A DNA stretch of 54,619 nt from GAS188 sp035949255 (GCA_035949255.1 DASZIL010000112.1:1-54619); one strand, 5' to 3'. Positions 1 to 8,866 are shown, counted from the stretch's first letter. Numbers and translations: made by a program. The notes: generated by a model from the sequence alone, not told the origin.

Positions 1-155
1 CGTCCGACGAACTCGCGATTGTCGGCGATCGCCTGACGCGCGGCCGCAACCGTGCTCACCGTTTGGGTCGGGCTTTGCTGCGCGTGCAACGGCGGGCATG
101 GCATCACAAAGACGGAAAGCAGCGCCGCGCCGATCGCAACCCTATGCTGGTTCAC
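1..155 (-). CDS. Secreted protein, N-terminus only; probable RND efflux periplasmic adaptor
   Basis: The gene runs off the left edge of the window; only about 51 residues are visible. A GTG start at 155-153 is preceded by GGAGG at 5-base spacing. The first 30 residues form a signal peptide (basic start, hydrophobic core, LHAQQ cleavage region), so the product is exported. The stretch after it ends in ADNREFVGR, which resembles the opening of membrane-fusion subunits of RND multidrug pumps just before the first beta domain. That family assignment is inference from a short stretch; a different periplasmic protein is possible. If right, the pump gene should follow further left of the window. Confidence 0.5.
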   Translation of the reverse strand, partial: MNQHRVAIGAALLSVFVMPCPPLHAQQSPTQTVSTVAAARQAIADNREFVG

Positions 156-464
156 TCGCGCCTCCGGTCTTGTGTGCCCGCGTGCTTGCTTAATACTCCT
201 TCAACCGCGTTCGAAATCTTGCGATGGATCAGGAAGGACAAATATCGGCCAACCCCATCTTCAGAAATGACTGGCGAACATAGACTGAAAGCTCTCTGCT
301 GGGAACAAGTTTACGTTCCATCGCGCACAAGCCAGTATCGCTGTTCGACGGATGCAGGATCGGGCGTTTCGGCCCGGCAATGGCCAAGTGTGGCGCGCGA
401 GGCCCGGATCGAATTATTCAAGGCGCGCCAACCCCTCAAGTAGAAGTCTCAACACGCCAACGGG
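156..464. other. Intergenic region, no gene recognised
   Basis: About 309 bases between the divergent-side start of the secreted-protein gene and the 3' end of the chaA-type gene. Short open frames on the plus strand show no recognisable protein and no convincing ribosome binding site. The region must hold the promoter of the leftward secreted-protein gene; I could not pick out a clear -35/-10 pair. Confidence 0.5.
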
Positions 465-1544
465 TCAGGGCGAGATCGCGAAGAACAGGAATGCCGCAAA
501 AACGACGAGGTGCACGACGCCTTGAAGCATTGTCGTGCGGCCGGTGCCCAAGGTGATCGCGCCAAGGAACAGGGTCAGCGCGAGCAGGACTGATTCCTTG
601 GCGCCGAGCCCGAGCTCGAGCGGTGTATGGGACAAGATCGAAACAGCGGCGACGGCCGGGATTGTCAGGCCGATGGTCGCGAGCGATGATCCGAGCGCGA
701 GGTTGAGGCTCGTTTGCAGGCGGTTCGCCTGTGCCGCTCTCAGCGCAGCCAAGCCTTCGGGTAACAGCACCAATGTGGCGATGATGATGCCGCTGAGCGA
801 AGCCGGCATCCCGAGCCTGGCTATCGCGCCATCGACCGACGGTGTGAGAGCCTTGGCAAGGCCGACCACCGCGACGAGCGCCGCGCAAAGCAACCCGGCG
901 CTTATGAGGGTGGTGCGATTGGAGGGCAGCTGTACGTGAGCATCCTCACCGTCGGCCTTGGCCGAGAGGAAATAATCTCGGTGACGGATGGTCTGAATGA
1001 AGATGAACGCGCCGTAGAGAATGAGGGATATGATCGCGACGAATATCAGTTGCGGCGTGCTGAAGACCGGGCCTTGAACCGTTGTCGTGACGTTCGGCAG
1101 GATCATGGTGAGCGTCGTCAGGGCAGCCAGCACAACGAGCGCGGCGCTCGCGCCTTGCAGCTGAAACCCCTGCTCGCGGTGTCGTAAGCCACCGACGAGA
1201 AGGCAGAGCCCGACGATGCCGTTACAGACGATCATCACGGCCGCAAAGACGGTATCGCGCGCGAGCCCCGCCTTGTCGGCACCACCGGCCATGACCGAGA
1301 TAATGAGCGCCACCTCGATGATGGTGACCGCCACCGCGAGCACGAGCGTGCCGAACGGCTCGCCCACCCGGTGCGCGACGACCTCCGCATGGTGAACCGC
1401 CGCGAACACCGTCGCGAAGAGCGCGATCACCGCGACCGCGACAACCACAGGGGGGGTGCCCATGATCACGGTGAGCCCCAAGATCACCCAAGCAATCACG
1501 GGCGACAGCCAAGCCCAGATGGCCATCCGGTCTTGCGACATCAT
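465..1544 (-). CDS. chaA: ChaA-type calcium(sodium)/proton antiporter
   Basis: A 359-residue inner-membrane protein with about eleven hydrophobic segments. Both halves carry the paired alpha-repeat signatures of the CaCA cation antiporter superfamily: GEPFGTLVLAVAVTIIEVAL near residue 60 and, in the second half, LLPEGLAALRAAQANRLQ followed by LGSSLATIGLTIP. A hydrophilic loop (about residues 190-210) separates the halves. Length and motif spacing match ChaA, which exports Ca2+ or Na+ in exchange for protons. It stands alone: the next gene upstream (start 1931) is separated by about 180 bases. The ion it prefers cannot be read from sequence. Confidence 0.9.
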   Translation of the reverse strand: MMSQDRMAIWAWLSPVIAWVILGLTVIMGTPPVVVAVAVIALFATVFAAVHHAEVVAHRVGEPFGTLVLAVAVTIIEVALIISVMAGGADKAGLARDTVFAAVMIVCNGIVGLCLLVGGLRHREQGFQLQGASAALVVLAALTTLTMILPNVTTTVQGPVFSTPQLIFVAIISLILYGAFIFIQTIRHRDYFLSAKADGEDAHVQLPSNRTTLISAGLLCAALVAVVGLAKALTPSVDGAIARLGMPASLSGIIIATLVLLPEGLAALRAAQANRLQTSLNLALGSSLATIGLTIPAVAAVSILSHTPLELGLGAKESVLLALTLFLGAITLGTGRTTMLQGVVHLVVFAAFLFFAISP

Positions 1545-1727
1545 CGCAATGTTTCCCCTCCCCTGTCCCGACCTGGCATGAAGCTTAGCCTAGAATCGAA
1601 GAGCGTGCGCCATGCCCGCCATGCGCGACCTCGAACATGTTTCGAGGATCAGCCCGCGCACCCACGTCTTCTATACGATGTCCATGACGGATAACGCGGC
1701 CAATGTCGCGGCTGCCGCTCGCCGCGC

Positions 1728-1931
1728 TCACTCCAGAAGGCGCAGCACGGAGAGCGGCGCGCGACCCGTCAAGCCGGAAGCCGCCCGAGCTTGCTGGCGC
1801 GGCACATATTCTTCCACGATCTTGCGGGCACAATTGAGCACGGCAAGCGCCTGCCGGCGATTCTCGGGAAGCTCGGCGGCGATCTGAAGGGCCTGGAGCC
1901 GCATCCAAGCTTCACGCTTCTTACGGCTCAT
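1728..1931 (-). CDS. Small conserved hypothetical protein (67 aa)
   Basis: The chosen ATG at 1931 has GGGAG about 7 bases upstream; a longer frame to 2102 lacks such a site and its extra residues look noncoding. The product starts with a basic MSRKKREAW and then has an amphipathic helical core, LQALQIAAELPENRRQALAV, followed by a second helix. There is no signal peptide or membrane segment. The core pattern (IAAEL, short polar linker, A-L-x-V-L) recurs in the partial protein at 54448-54619, so both may belong to one small alphaproteobacterial family. Function unknown. Confidence 0.6.
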   Translation of the reverse strand: MSRKKREAWMRLQALQIAAELPENRRQALAVLNCARKIVEEYVPRQQARAASGLTGRAPLSVLRLLE

Positions 1932-2135
1932 GATCTTTTCTCCCGGTCTGGTAGACGCCGATGGGACGGCGAGCCGGAAGGGAATCTCAACAATCAAGGT
2001 TAGCGAAAAGTTAAGCGAAATATTTTGCTTTCGCGAAGCCGCTGAAACGCGCGAACATCGGCGGTTCGGGAGATGCGCCCGGGAGGGACCGTTTAGGCTC
2101 AATCAATCCGCCAATCCGCGCGCGGGCGCGAGCGG

Positions 2136-2918
2136 TCATTCCTCGGTGCCGGAGGAGGTCGGCTTTTGAATGGACGGCAGCCTCTTGCTCGTCGGCTCGC
2201 CGACGACGAGGCCATTGTTCATCGCCCAGATCGCCGCTTGCGTGCGATTGACGACGCCGATCTTGGTGAGGATCGACTTCACATGCACCTTCACGGTGGC
2301 CTGCGCGATGCCGATCTCGCTCGCGATCACCTTATTGGCGAGGCCTTCGGCAAGATGGCGCAGGATCAATCTCTCGCGGCGCGATAATTGCGGGGCGAAG
2401 CTCTCCGGCGTCTTCGCCGGCCTCGGCTCATCCTTGTGCTCGAGAATGAGCGGGAGGATGGCCTTGGGAAGGACCGTCTCGCCCAGCATCACCAATTCGA
2501 GCGCCTTGATAAAGGGCTCCAGGCTCGGGCCCATGTAGAGATAGCCGTTGGCCCCGGCGCGAAATACCGCCGGTATCTCCGCGAATTGACCGGGATCGGC
2601 CAGAAGGACGACACGCCCTGCTTCGTGCCTCTCCTTGAAGAGCTCGATTTGCTTGATCGCGGTGCGCAAATCCTCACCCGCGTTCACGATCAAGAGGATC
2701 GGCTCGTGCTGATTTTCCTGGCCGAAGTTGAGGTCATTGACGTGAGCGGCCGTGGCGACCACGCGGAATCCCGCGGCGCTCAAGATTCCCTTGAGCCCTT
2801 CGAGCACGAGAAAGTTCGGCCCCAGGAGAGCCGTCGTGAAGGCTCGCCGAAACGCGCGATCATCGCCGGCGGGAGAGCCGGCAAGTTCAGCGCCTTGTTG
2901 CTGGTCATTTTGGGCCAA
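2136..2918 (-). CDS. LuxR/NarL-type transcriptional regulator with degenerate receiver domain
   Basis: 260 residues. Residues about 25-145 have the length and pattern of a response-regulator receiver, but the usual N-terminal acidic pair is absent (LLGPNFLVLEGL) and the phosphoacceptor position reads ILLIVNAGED, with Asn where Asp is expected. Residues about 175-235 form a LuxR-type DNA-binding domain: LSRRERLILRHLAEGLANKV and the recognition-helix region QATVKVHVKSILTKIG. The start is a TTG at 2918 with a weak GGA site; no in-frame ATG lies nearby. No histidine kinase gene is adjacent. The protein probably binds DNA without classical phosphorylation control; targets unknown. Confidence 0.8.
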   Translation of the reverse strand: MAQNDQQQGAELAGSPAGDDRAFRRAFTTALLGPNFLVLEGLKGILSAAGFRVVATAAHVNDLNFGQENQHEPILLIVNAGEDLRTAIKQIELFKERHEAGRVVLLADPGQFAEIPAVFRAGANGYLYMGPSLEPFIKALELVMLGETVLPKAILPLILEHKDEPRPAKTPESFAPQLSRRERLILRHLAEGLANKVIASEIGIAQATVKVHVKSILTKIGVVNRTQAAIWAMNNGLVVGEPTSKRLPSIQKPTSSGTEE

Positions 2919-3100
2919 GTCTCTTGTCCGCCTGTCTCACAAACGGACAGAGTCCGTCCTCCTCGCAACCTGTCGCAGAATTCGTGCCGCGCTATCCTTC
3001 GGTCGAGAATTTTTGGAGACAGAACGGCTTTATAGTCTGCTTTCCTCAAGTAAACGAGGGACACGAAGGCCAATGATAAGGCGACTGAACTATGATCCGT

Positions 3101-3124
3101 AAAAGGGAAGCCAGTTTCCCGAAA
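3101..3124 (-). terminator. Possible weak terminator after rarA
   Basis: Read on the minus strand, GGGAA and TTCCC form a 5-bp stem around a 6-base loop, followed by TTTTA. It lies about 80 bases past the rarA stop codon. The short stem makes it a weak candidate. Confidence 0.3.
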
Positions 3125-3201
3125 ATTTCAATACTCAAAAGGATTTAGAGGAGAGAAACGATTTTTTCTGAAGCGAGCACGCTCGGCCAAAGCCGGAATG
3201 C

Positions 3202-4509
3202 TCATGGCTCGCGCTCACCCCTGAGCCTTGCCCATTCGTCGAGCCTCGCCTTGATGCGCGCCTCGATGCCGCGATCCGTCGGCCGGTAAAAGCTCTGCCG
3301 GTCCATTTGCTCGGGGAAATAATCCTGGCCAGAGAAAGCATCGGGCGCATCGTGATCATAGGCATAGCCCGCACCATAGCCTTCTTGCTTCATGAGCTTC
3401 GTCGGTGCGTTGAGGATATGCTTCGGCGGGGGAAGCGAGCCGTTCTCCTTGGCGGCGCGCATAGCGGCCGCATAGGCGAGATAGGCCGCGTTCGATTTGG
3501 GGGCGCAGGCGAGATAGATCACGGCATTGGCGAGCGCGAGCTCGCCTTCCGGCGAGCCTTGCTGCTCATAGGCCTCGGCCGCAGCCCGCGCATGCACGAG
3601 AGCGTTCGGATCGGCGAGCCCGATGTCCTCGACCGCCATGCGCACGATACGGCGCGCGAGGTATCGAGGATCCTCGCCGCCATCGAGCATCCGGCAGAAC
3701 CAGTAAAGCGCCGCGTCCGGATCCGAACCCCGCACCGATTTATGAAGCGCGCTGATGAGGTTGTAATGGCCGTCGCGATCCTTGTCGTAGACGGGCGCGC
3801 GACGCTGCAGGATTTCCTGAATCGTCTCGGCGTCGAAGGCTTCTCCCGGTTTCGCGGCGCGCCAGGCTTCCTCGGCAAGCGTGAGCGCCGATCGCCCATC
3901 GCCATCAGCCATGCGGATGAGCGAGGCGCGCGCGTCTTCGCTGAGCGGCAGCGCCCTGCCCTCGTGCGCCTCGGCACGCTCGAGGAGTTTCTCGATCGCC
4001 TCCGCATCGAGCGGTTTGAAGACGAGCACGCGGGCGCGCGAAAGCAGCGCGGCATTGAGCGCGAACGAGGGGTTCTCCGTCGTCGCGCCAACGAGCGTGA
4101 TCGTCCCATCCTCCATGACGGGCAGGAAGGAATCCTGCTGCGCACGATTGAAGCGATGAATCTCGTCGACGAAGAGGAGCGTTCCCTTCCCCTGCGTCAC
4201 CCGGGCGCGCGCGGCATCGAAGGCTTTCTTCAGATCGGCGACACCCGAGAAGATTGCGGAGATCTGCTGGAACTCGAGCTTGGTCTCGCCGGCGAGCAGA
4301 CGCGCGACCGTGGTCTTGCCCGTTCCCGGCGGCCCCCAGAAGATGAGCGAACCGAGCGATCCCGCCTCGATCAGCCGCGTCAACACACCATCCTTGCCGG
4401 TGAGATGCTCTTGCCCGGCGATCTCGGATAGCGACGTCGGCCGCAACCGGTCGGCGAGCGGCCTCGTGCCGCTCTTGTCGAGACCTGCCGCGGCGAAGAG
4501 ATCGGTCAA
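3202..4509 (-). CDS. rarA: Replication-associated recombination protein A (AAA+ ATPase)
   Basis: 435 residues, the usual RarA/MgsA length. Walker A GPPGTGKTT is at about residue 60 and Walker B LLFVDEIHRFNRAQQD at about 115, then sensor 1 in VGATTENPSF and the C-terminal tetramerisation region with APKSNAAYLAY. The family acts at stalled replication forks, related to clamp-loader ATPases. The start is TTG, overlapping the TGA of the upstream acetyltransferase gene (TTGA), so translation is probably coupled. It is the last gene of a degQ-like/GNAT/rarA operon, an order I know from other Hyphomicrobiales. Confidence 0.95.
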   Translation of the reverse strand: MTDLFAAAGLDKSGTRPLADRLRPTSLSEIAGQEHLTGKDGVLTRLIEAGSLGSLIFWGPPGTGKTTVARLLAGETKLEFQQISAIFSGVADLKKAFDAARARVTQGKGTLLFVDEIHRFNRAQQDSFLPVMEDGTITLVGATTENPSFALNAALLSRARVLVFKPLDAEAIEKLLERAEAHEGRALPLSEDARASLIRMADGDGRSALTLAEEAWRAAKPGEAFDAETIQEILQRRAPVYDKDRDGHYNLISALHKSVRGSDPDAALYWFCRMLDGGEDPRYLARRIVRMAVEDIGLADPNALVHARAAAEAYEQQGSPEGELALANAVIYLACAPKSNAAYLAYAAAMRAAKENGSLPPPKHILNAPTKLMKQEGYGAGYAYDHDAPDAFSGQDYFPEQMDRQSFYRPTDRGIEARIKARLDEWARLRGEREP

Positions 4510-4979
4510 GCGCGTGCGCCCTCCTTGTCCTGATAGGCTCGTGGGTTGGCGATTTCCATGAGGCGCTCCGGACGCGCGGGCGGGCGAAAGCCATAGCGCG
4601 CGTAGAGTTCCGACGCATCGGACGTCGAAAGCGTGAAACGCCGAACGCCCTCGAGATTAGGATGAGCGAGCACCGCCTCGACGAGGGCTTTGCCGATTCC
4701 GCGCCCACGCCATGCGCGGAAGACGAAGACATCGCACAGATGGGCGAAAGTGGCCTGATCCGAGATGATCCTCGCAAATCCCGCCTGTTCCCCACTCGGC
4801 ATAAAGGCGCCGAAACACAAGGAATGCTCGATCGCGCGATCGAAGACCGGGCGAGGCAGCCCTTTGCACCAATAGGCTTCGTGATGGAGAAAATCATAAA
4901 TGCGATCGAGCTCGAAGCGCGACACATCGGTCGACACGATGATGTCCTTCGCGCTTTCCTTCATGTCCTTGTGGCTCAT
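4506..4979 (-). CDS. GNAT family N-acetyltransferase
   Basis: 157 residues spanning one GNAT fold. The acetyl-CoA pyrophosphate-binding loop is visible as RAWRGRGIGKALVEAVL (about residues 86-102), preceded by a beta strand (LCDVFVFRAW) and followed by the C-terminal LYARYGFRPP typical of the fold. The substrate is not predictable. The gene starts 4 bases after the protease stop codon and its own stop overlaps the rarA start, so it sits in the middle of a tightly packed operon. Confidence 0.88.
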   Translation of the reverse strand: MSHKDMKESAKDIIVSTDVSRFELDRIYDFLHHEAYWCKGLPRPVFDRAIEHSLCFGAFMPSGEQAGFARIISDQATFAHLCDVFVFRAWRGRGIGKALVEAVLAHPNLEGVRRFTLSTSDASELYARYGFRPPARPERLMEIANPRAYQDKEGARA

Positions 4980-4983
4980 GCGC

Positions 4984-6402
4984 TCAGCCCTGAAAGACGG
5001 TCGCGAGAATTTGTCCGCCTCGGTTGATCACGATCTTCCAAAGCCTTGCCTTGTCGGCGAGCGCGCGTTGCGCGTCGTGTGATGACGTAATCTTCGTCCC
5101 GTTCACCTCGACGAGGATGTCCCCCTTCTGAAAGCCCGCGCGCCCCGCCGTCGAGCCGTCATCGACATCGGCGATCACCACGCCCGAGGAGGCGTCGAGC
5201 GACAACTCCTCGTTGACCGCCGGCGACAAATTTTCGAGCGTCACGCCGGACAGCGGGTTCAAGCCCTCGATCTTCGAAAGATCGCGCGGCGGCGTCTCGG
5301 GCGCGGTGCGAAGCTTGATCGACAAGGTCACATCGTTCGAGCCTCGCCGCACGACAACGGAAGCGCCTTGGCCAAGGCTGTGCGTCGCGAAACGAAAGCC
5401 GAAGGCGTCGGGATCCTCGACCGGCTGCCCGTCGATCGACAAGATCACGTCGCCCCGCTTGACGCCGGCCTCGGCCGCAGGCCCGCCTTCGGTGAGGCTC
5501 GCGACGAGCGCACCGGTCGGGCGGGTGAGCCCAAGGCTCTCGGCGATCTCAGCAGTCACAGTCTGGAGCTTCGCGCCAAGCCACGGCCGGCGCACCGATT
5601 TCGCGCCGGATTTCGCGCTCTCGACCACGACCTTCACCATATTCACCGGGATGGCGAAGCCGATGCCGACCGAGCCGCCGGAGCGCGAATAGATCGCCGT
5701 GTTGATGCCCTCGAGCCGACCGTCGAGATCGACGAGCGCGCCTCCCGAATTTCCAGGATTGATTGAAGCGTCGGTCTGAATGAAGAACTGATAGTCGGAG
5801 GCATCGATGCGCGTGCGAGCCAGCGCCGAGACGATGCCTTGCGTCACCGTCTGGCCGACGCCGAAGGGATCGCCTAAGGCGAGCACGAGGTCGCCGACTT
5901 GCAGGTTGTCCGAATCACCGAAAGGAAGAACGGGAAAGCGTTCCGTCGTTCCCTTGAGGCGCAGCACCGCGAGGTCGGAGCGCGGATCGCGCAAGAGAAT
6001 CTCGGCTTCGAATTCGCGCTTGTCGGCAAGCGCGACCTTCACCTGCGTCATCCCCTCGATCACATGCTGATTGGTGACGACGAGGCCGGAAGGATCGACG
6101 ATGACGCCCGACCCCAAGGATTTCTCTACGCGCTCGCGGGTTTGACCGGCGAAATCGCGTCCAAAAAATTGCTGGAAGAAAGGATCGTCGAAGAGCGGGT
6201 TGCGCGCGAGCTTCTCGGTCCGCGAGGCGTAGACGTTCACGACCGCGGGCGCGACCTTTTGCACGATCGGCGCATAGGACCACTGCACGGCCGCCCGCGA
6301 CGGCGGCACGACGCGTTGCGTGGCTTGCCCGCGCGCCTCCTCCAGGGCGGACGCCGCCAGGGTGAGACAGGCGGCGATCGCGACACGGCTCAGGCGCGCC
6401 AT
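4984..6402 (-). CDS. Do-family (DegP/DegQ-like) periplasmic serine endoprotease
   Basis: The ATG at 6402 has GGAGG 6 bases upstream and gives 472 residues; an upstream frame to 6501 adds only unlikely sequence. A signal peptide (ARLSRVAIAACLTLAASALE) leads into a trypsin-like domain with the catalytic His in VTNQHVIEG, Asp in RSDLAVLRL and Ser in NPGNSGGALV. Two PDZ domains follow (about residues 260-350 and 375-465). Function: degradation and refolding of misfolded envelope proteins. It is first in an operon with the GNAT and rarA genes. DegP, DegQ and MucD are not separable here; length favours DegQ/MucD-like. Confidence 0.92.
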   Translation of the reverse strand: MARLSRVAIAACLTLAASALEEARGQATQRVVPPSRAAVQWSYAPIVQKVAPAVVNVYASRTEKLARNPLFDDPFFQQFFGRDFAGQTRERVEKSLGSGVIVDPSGLVVTNQHVIEGMTQVKVALADKREFEAEILLRDPRSDLAVLRLKGTTERFPVLPFGDSDNLQVGDLVLALGDPFGVGQTVTQGIVSALARTRIDASDYQFFIQTDASINPGNSGGALVDLDGRLEGINTAIYSRSGGSVGIGFAIPVNMVKVVVESAKSGAKSVRRPWLGAKLQTVTAEIAESLGLTRPTGALVASLTEGGPAAEAGVKRGDVILSIDGQPVEDPDAFGFRFATHSLGQGASVVVRRGSNDVTLSIKLRTAPETPPRDLSKIEGLNPLSGVTLENLSPAVNEELSLDASSGVVIADVDDGSTAGRAGFQKGDILVEVNGTKITSSHDAQRALADKARLWKIVINRGGQILATVFQG

Positions 6403-6652
6403 CAGGTTCCTCCACGATTGCGAGCCCCGGCGTTTACACCAGGGCGAACGCGCGCGCATCCCTCTTTGGGAATTCGGGCAAATATGGGAAGGAGCTTGCA
6501 AATTTCCAGCGCAGGAGCGCGGGGGCGACGGCTCCGCGCCCGAGGCGACCGTGCCGAGCGGTTTTTGTTTTCGAGAAAATGAATGCGAGCCTACAGCTGC
6601 CGGTCGCCGCGATACGCTTTCCTCGCCAGCCGCAGGCAGGCCCTATCGTGCC

Positions 6653-8050
6653 TTAAGCCAACCCGTCGAGTCGCGGGCGCATCTGCGCCCAATTCGTCGC
6701 CCTTTCGTACTGGTGACCCGCGCGCAGCACCATCTCGTCCGCGAAGGGCCGGCCCGCGATCTGCACCCCGAGCGGCAAGCCCGCTTCGTTGAAGCCCGCG
6801 CGAAGCGTAAGCGCCGGCGCGCCGGCGACGTTGAACGGAAAGGCGAAGGATGGCCGCTCGAAGGAGCTCATCTTGGTCACCTCCTCGATCGGCGGTGCGC
6901 CGCCCGGCGTGATGGCACAGACCAGAAGGTCGACCTCCTCGAACACGCGCGCCAAGGCGGCGCAAAGCTCCCGCCGCTTGCGTTGTGCATGGACGTAATC
7001 GGCAGCGCTCAGGAAGGCGCCCATGAGCACGCGATCGCGGAAGATTTCACCGTAATCCTGAGGATGCGATTTCAGCCACTCCTCATGCACCCCATAGGCT
7101 TCCGACAGCATGATGATCATGCCGCATGCCGTCCAATCCTGAAGCGGCGGTAACTCCACATCGCGAAGCTCGCAGCCAAGGCCCCGGAAAACACCGGCCG
7201 CTACCTCAAGCGCTTTTTTCATAGTTTCATCTAAGAGATAATCGCGTTCGTGAAAGTGACGCACGAAGCCGATCCGCAAACCCTTGAGCGACGGAGAGAG
7301 CGCAGCGCGGAAGTTTGGGATCGCGACATCCGCGCTCGCGGGATCCGACGCGTCATGCCCCGCCATGGCATGCAGCAGGATGGCGCAATCCTCGACCGTC
7401 CAGGCGAGAGGGCCCGCGTGATCGAGCGAGTTCGCGAGCGGCAGGATGCCGGTTCGCGGGCAGAGCCCATAGGTCGGCTTGAAACCCGCAACCCCGCAGA
7501 AGGCCGCAGGCAACCTGATCGAGCCGCCGGTGTCGGAGCCGGTGCCGCCGAGGATGAGGCCCGCGGCGACGGCGGCGCCCGTGCCGCTCGAAGACCCGCC
7601 GGTGAAATGCTCCGGGTTCCAAGGGTTACGCGCCGGCGGCCAAGGCAGGTCGAAGGACGGACCGCCCCAGGCGAATTCATGGGTGGCGAGCTTGCCGAGC
7701 GTCACGGCGCCCGCCGCTGCGAGCCTCGACACCGTGACCGCGTCCGCATCGGGCACGTGGCGCGCGAGAAGCTTCGAATGGGCGGTCGTCGGCACGCCCT
7801 TGGTCGAATAGATGTCCTTATGCGCGATCGGGATGCCGTGCAGCGGACCCTTGGGACCATTGGCCATGATTTCCGCTTCGACGCGCTTGGCCTCCTCGAG
7901 TGCGCTCTCGCGCGTGACCTTCACAAAGGCATGGAGCTTGTCTTCGAGCCGATCGATCCGGTCGAGGTGAGATTGTACGAGCTCGACAGGGGAGAGCTTG
8001 CGCTGGGCGATCAAGGCGCCGGCTTTTGCGATCGTCAGCATCGCCGTCAC
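6653..8050 (-). CDS. Amidase of the amidase-signature (GatA/AtzE-like) family
   Basis: 465 residues with the complete Ser-cisSer-Lys machinery: Lys in GIPIAHKDIYSTKG (about residue 77), the Gly/Ser loop GGSSSGTGAAVAAGL (about 150) and the nucleophile region GSDTGGSIRLPAAFCG (about 170). The family hydrolyses amides; it includes GatA and AtzE. The neighbouring 65-residue gene overlaps its start by 4 bases and resembles a GatC/AtzG partner. No GatB is near, so a role in tRNA amidation is unlikely; a small-molecule amide or carboxybiuret-like substrate is more plausible. Exact substrate unknown. Confidence 0.88.
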   Translation of the reverse strand: MTAMLTIAKAGALIAQRKLSPVELVQSHLDRIDRLEDKLHAFVKVTRESALEEAKRVEAEIMANGPKGPLHGIPIAHKDIYSTKGVPTTAHSKLLARHVPDADAVTVSRLAAAGAVTLGKLATHEFAWGGPSFDLPWPPARNPWNPEHFTGGSSSGTGAAVAAGLILGGTGSDTGGSIRLPAAFCGVAGFKPTYGLCPRTGILPLANSLDHAGPLAWTVEDCAILLHAMAGHDASDPASADVAIPNFRAALSPSLKGLRIGFVRHFHERDYLLDETMKKALEVAAGVFRGLGCELRDVELPPLQDWTACGMIIMLSEAYGVHEEWLKSHPQDYGEIFRDRVLMGAFLSAADYVHAQRKRRELCAALARVFEEVDLLVCAITPGGAPPIEEVTKMSSFERPSFAFPFNVAGAPALTLRAGFNEAGLPLGVQIAGRPFADEMVLRAGHQYERATNWAQMRPRLDGLA

Positions 8051-8244
8051 CGCGTCGTCGAGTGCGGCACGAAGATCATGGCGGATTCTTCCGTGAGCGA
8101 AGGCGTGCCTCGCACGCGCTCGGCCATCGCGGCCACATGGCCATAGGCCTCATGGAGCTCCTTCATCTGCGAAGGCGAAAGCGAAAGCCCCGCGCGCAAG
8201 ACAAGCGCCGCGAAGCTTTCGAGCGTGAGGCGTGATTGATCCAT
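8047..8244 (-). CDS. Small GatC/AtzG-like partner of the adjacent amidase
   Basis: 65 residues from the ATG at 8244 (AGGA about 10 bases upstream); its stop overlaps the amidase start by 4 bases (ATGA). The sequence is all-helical: FAALVLRAGLSLSPSQMKEL then HEAYGHVAAMAERVRG and an extended tail. This layout (a short helical pair reading L-S-P-x-x-x-x-x-L, then an extended arm) is that of GatC and of AtzG, which wrap around their amidase partners. The overlap and conserved layout support a two-subunit amidase. Family assignment is inference; a longer frame to 8331 has no good start. Confidence 0.6.
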   Translation of the reverse strand: MDQSRLTLESFAALVLRAGLSLSPSQMKELHEAYGHVAAMAERVRGTPSLTEESAMIFVPHSTTR

Positions 8245-8472
8245 GAGCCGTGATCCTGGACAGTCGTTCGACGAGCGCTGAGCATTCTGGAGGGTCCAGC
8301 AGGTTGGGGCAATAAGGGTTATCGAAGGCACGGGCCACGCCAGGAGAGGTGATTGGGGGCACGTAAGCTGCGCCGATCCGCTGTCGTCTGGGCAAAAGCG
8401 CCAGCGCGCGCATTCCCTTCTCCCGCAAGCGGAAGGAGGAGATGCCTAACGATCAGCGCTTGAGGCTTCGGA

Positions 8473-8670
8473 TCACTTGTCGCGATGCGCTTCGGCCGAG
8501 ATCAAATGGGCCGCCGATCCCGGAGCATGCGGGGTCACGTTGATGGGCCTTGCGAACACGCCCGTGGCGAACCCGGCGACCAGCACGGCGACGGCGAGGC
8601 CGGTGACGATCTTCTCGGAGCGGGTCATCTTTGTGTTCGTCATCGCCTCAGATTTCGCTTGCGGGGTCAT
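8473..8670 (-). CDS. Small single-pass membrane protein, hypothetical
   Basis: 65 residues from an ATG at 8670 with GGAG 7 bases upstream. A polar, Lys-containing N-terminus is followed by one hydrophobic segment (VTGLAVAVLVAGFATGVFA, about residues 22-40) and a polar tail rich in His and Ala. It could be a single-pass inner-membrane protein or a secreted peptide with an uncleaved signal. Not recognised. It stands alone on the minus strand. Confidence 0.5.
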   Translation of the reverse strand: MTPQAKSEAMTNTKMTRSEKIVTGLAVAVLVAGFATGVFARPINVTPHAPGSAAHLISAEAHRDK

Positions 8671-8814
8671 CGCCGTGCTCCACGAGAAGGGATGGTCGCC
8701 GATATCCCTTGGTCGTCGCGGAACGCGGATCGGTTCATCCCGATCGTTGAATCGAGAATAGCGCGTCCATTGTTGCTCGGAGCTTAACGGGATTGATGGG
8801 GCGCCATTCAGCTC

Positions 8815-8866
8815 ACGCCATGCTCAACAAATGGCTAAGTTTCGACCATTTTGTGGAGCTTGGCGT
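8815..8866. repeat. Long imperfect inverted repeat (about 21-bp arms, 11-base loop)
   Basis: The left arm at 8815-8834 and the reverse complement of 8846-8866 agree at 18 of 21 aligned positions (two mismatches, one gap), around the loop CTAAGTTTCGA. It lies just past the 3' end of the 8884-9372 gene. There is no T-run on either side, so it is not a classical intrinsic terminator. It may be a processing hairpin, a small-RNA stem or a mobile palindromic unit. Confidence 0.65.

Noticed and set aside
3307..4431. 374-codon plus-strand open frame
   Set aside because: Antisense to rarA, Arg/Glu-rich with no domain.
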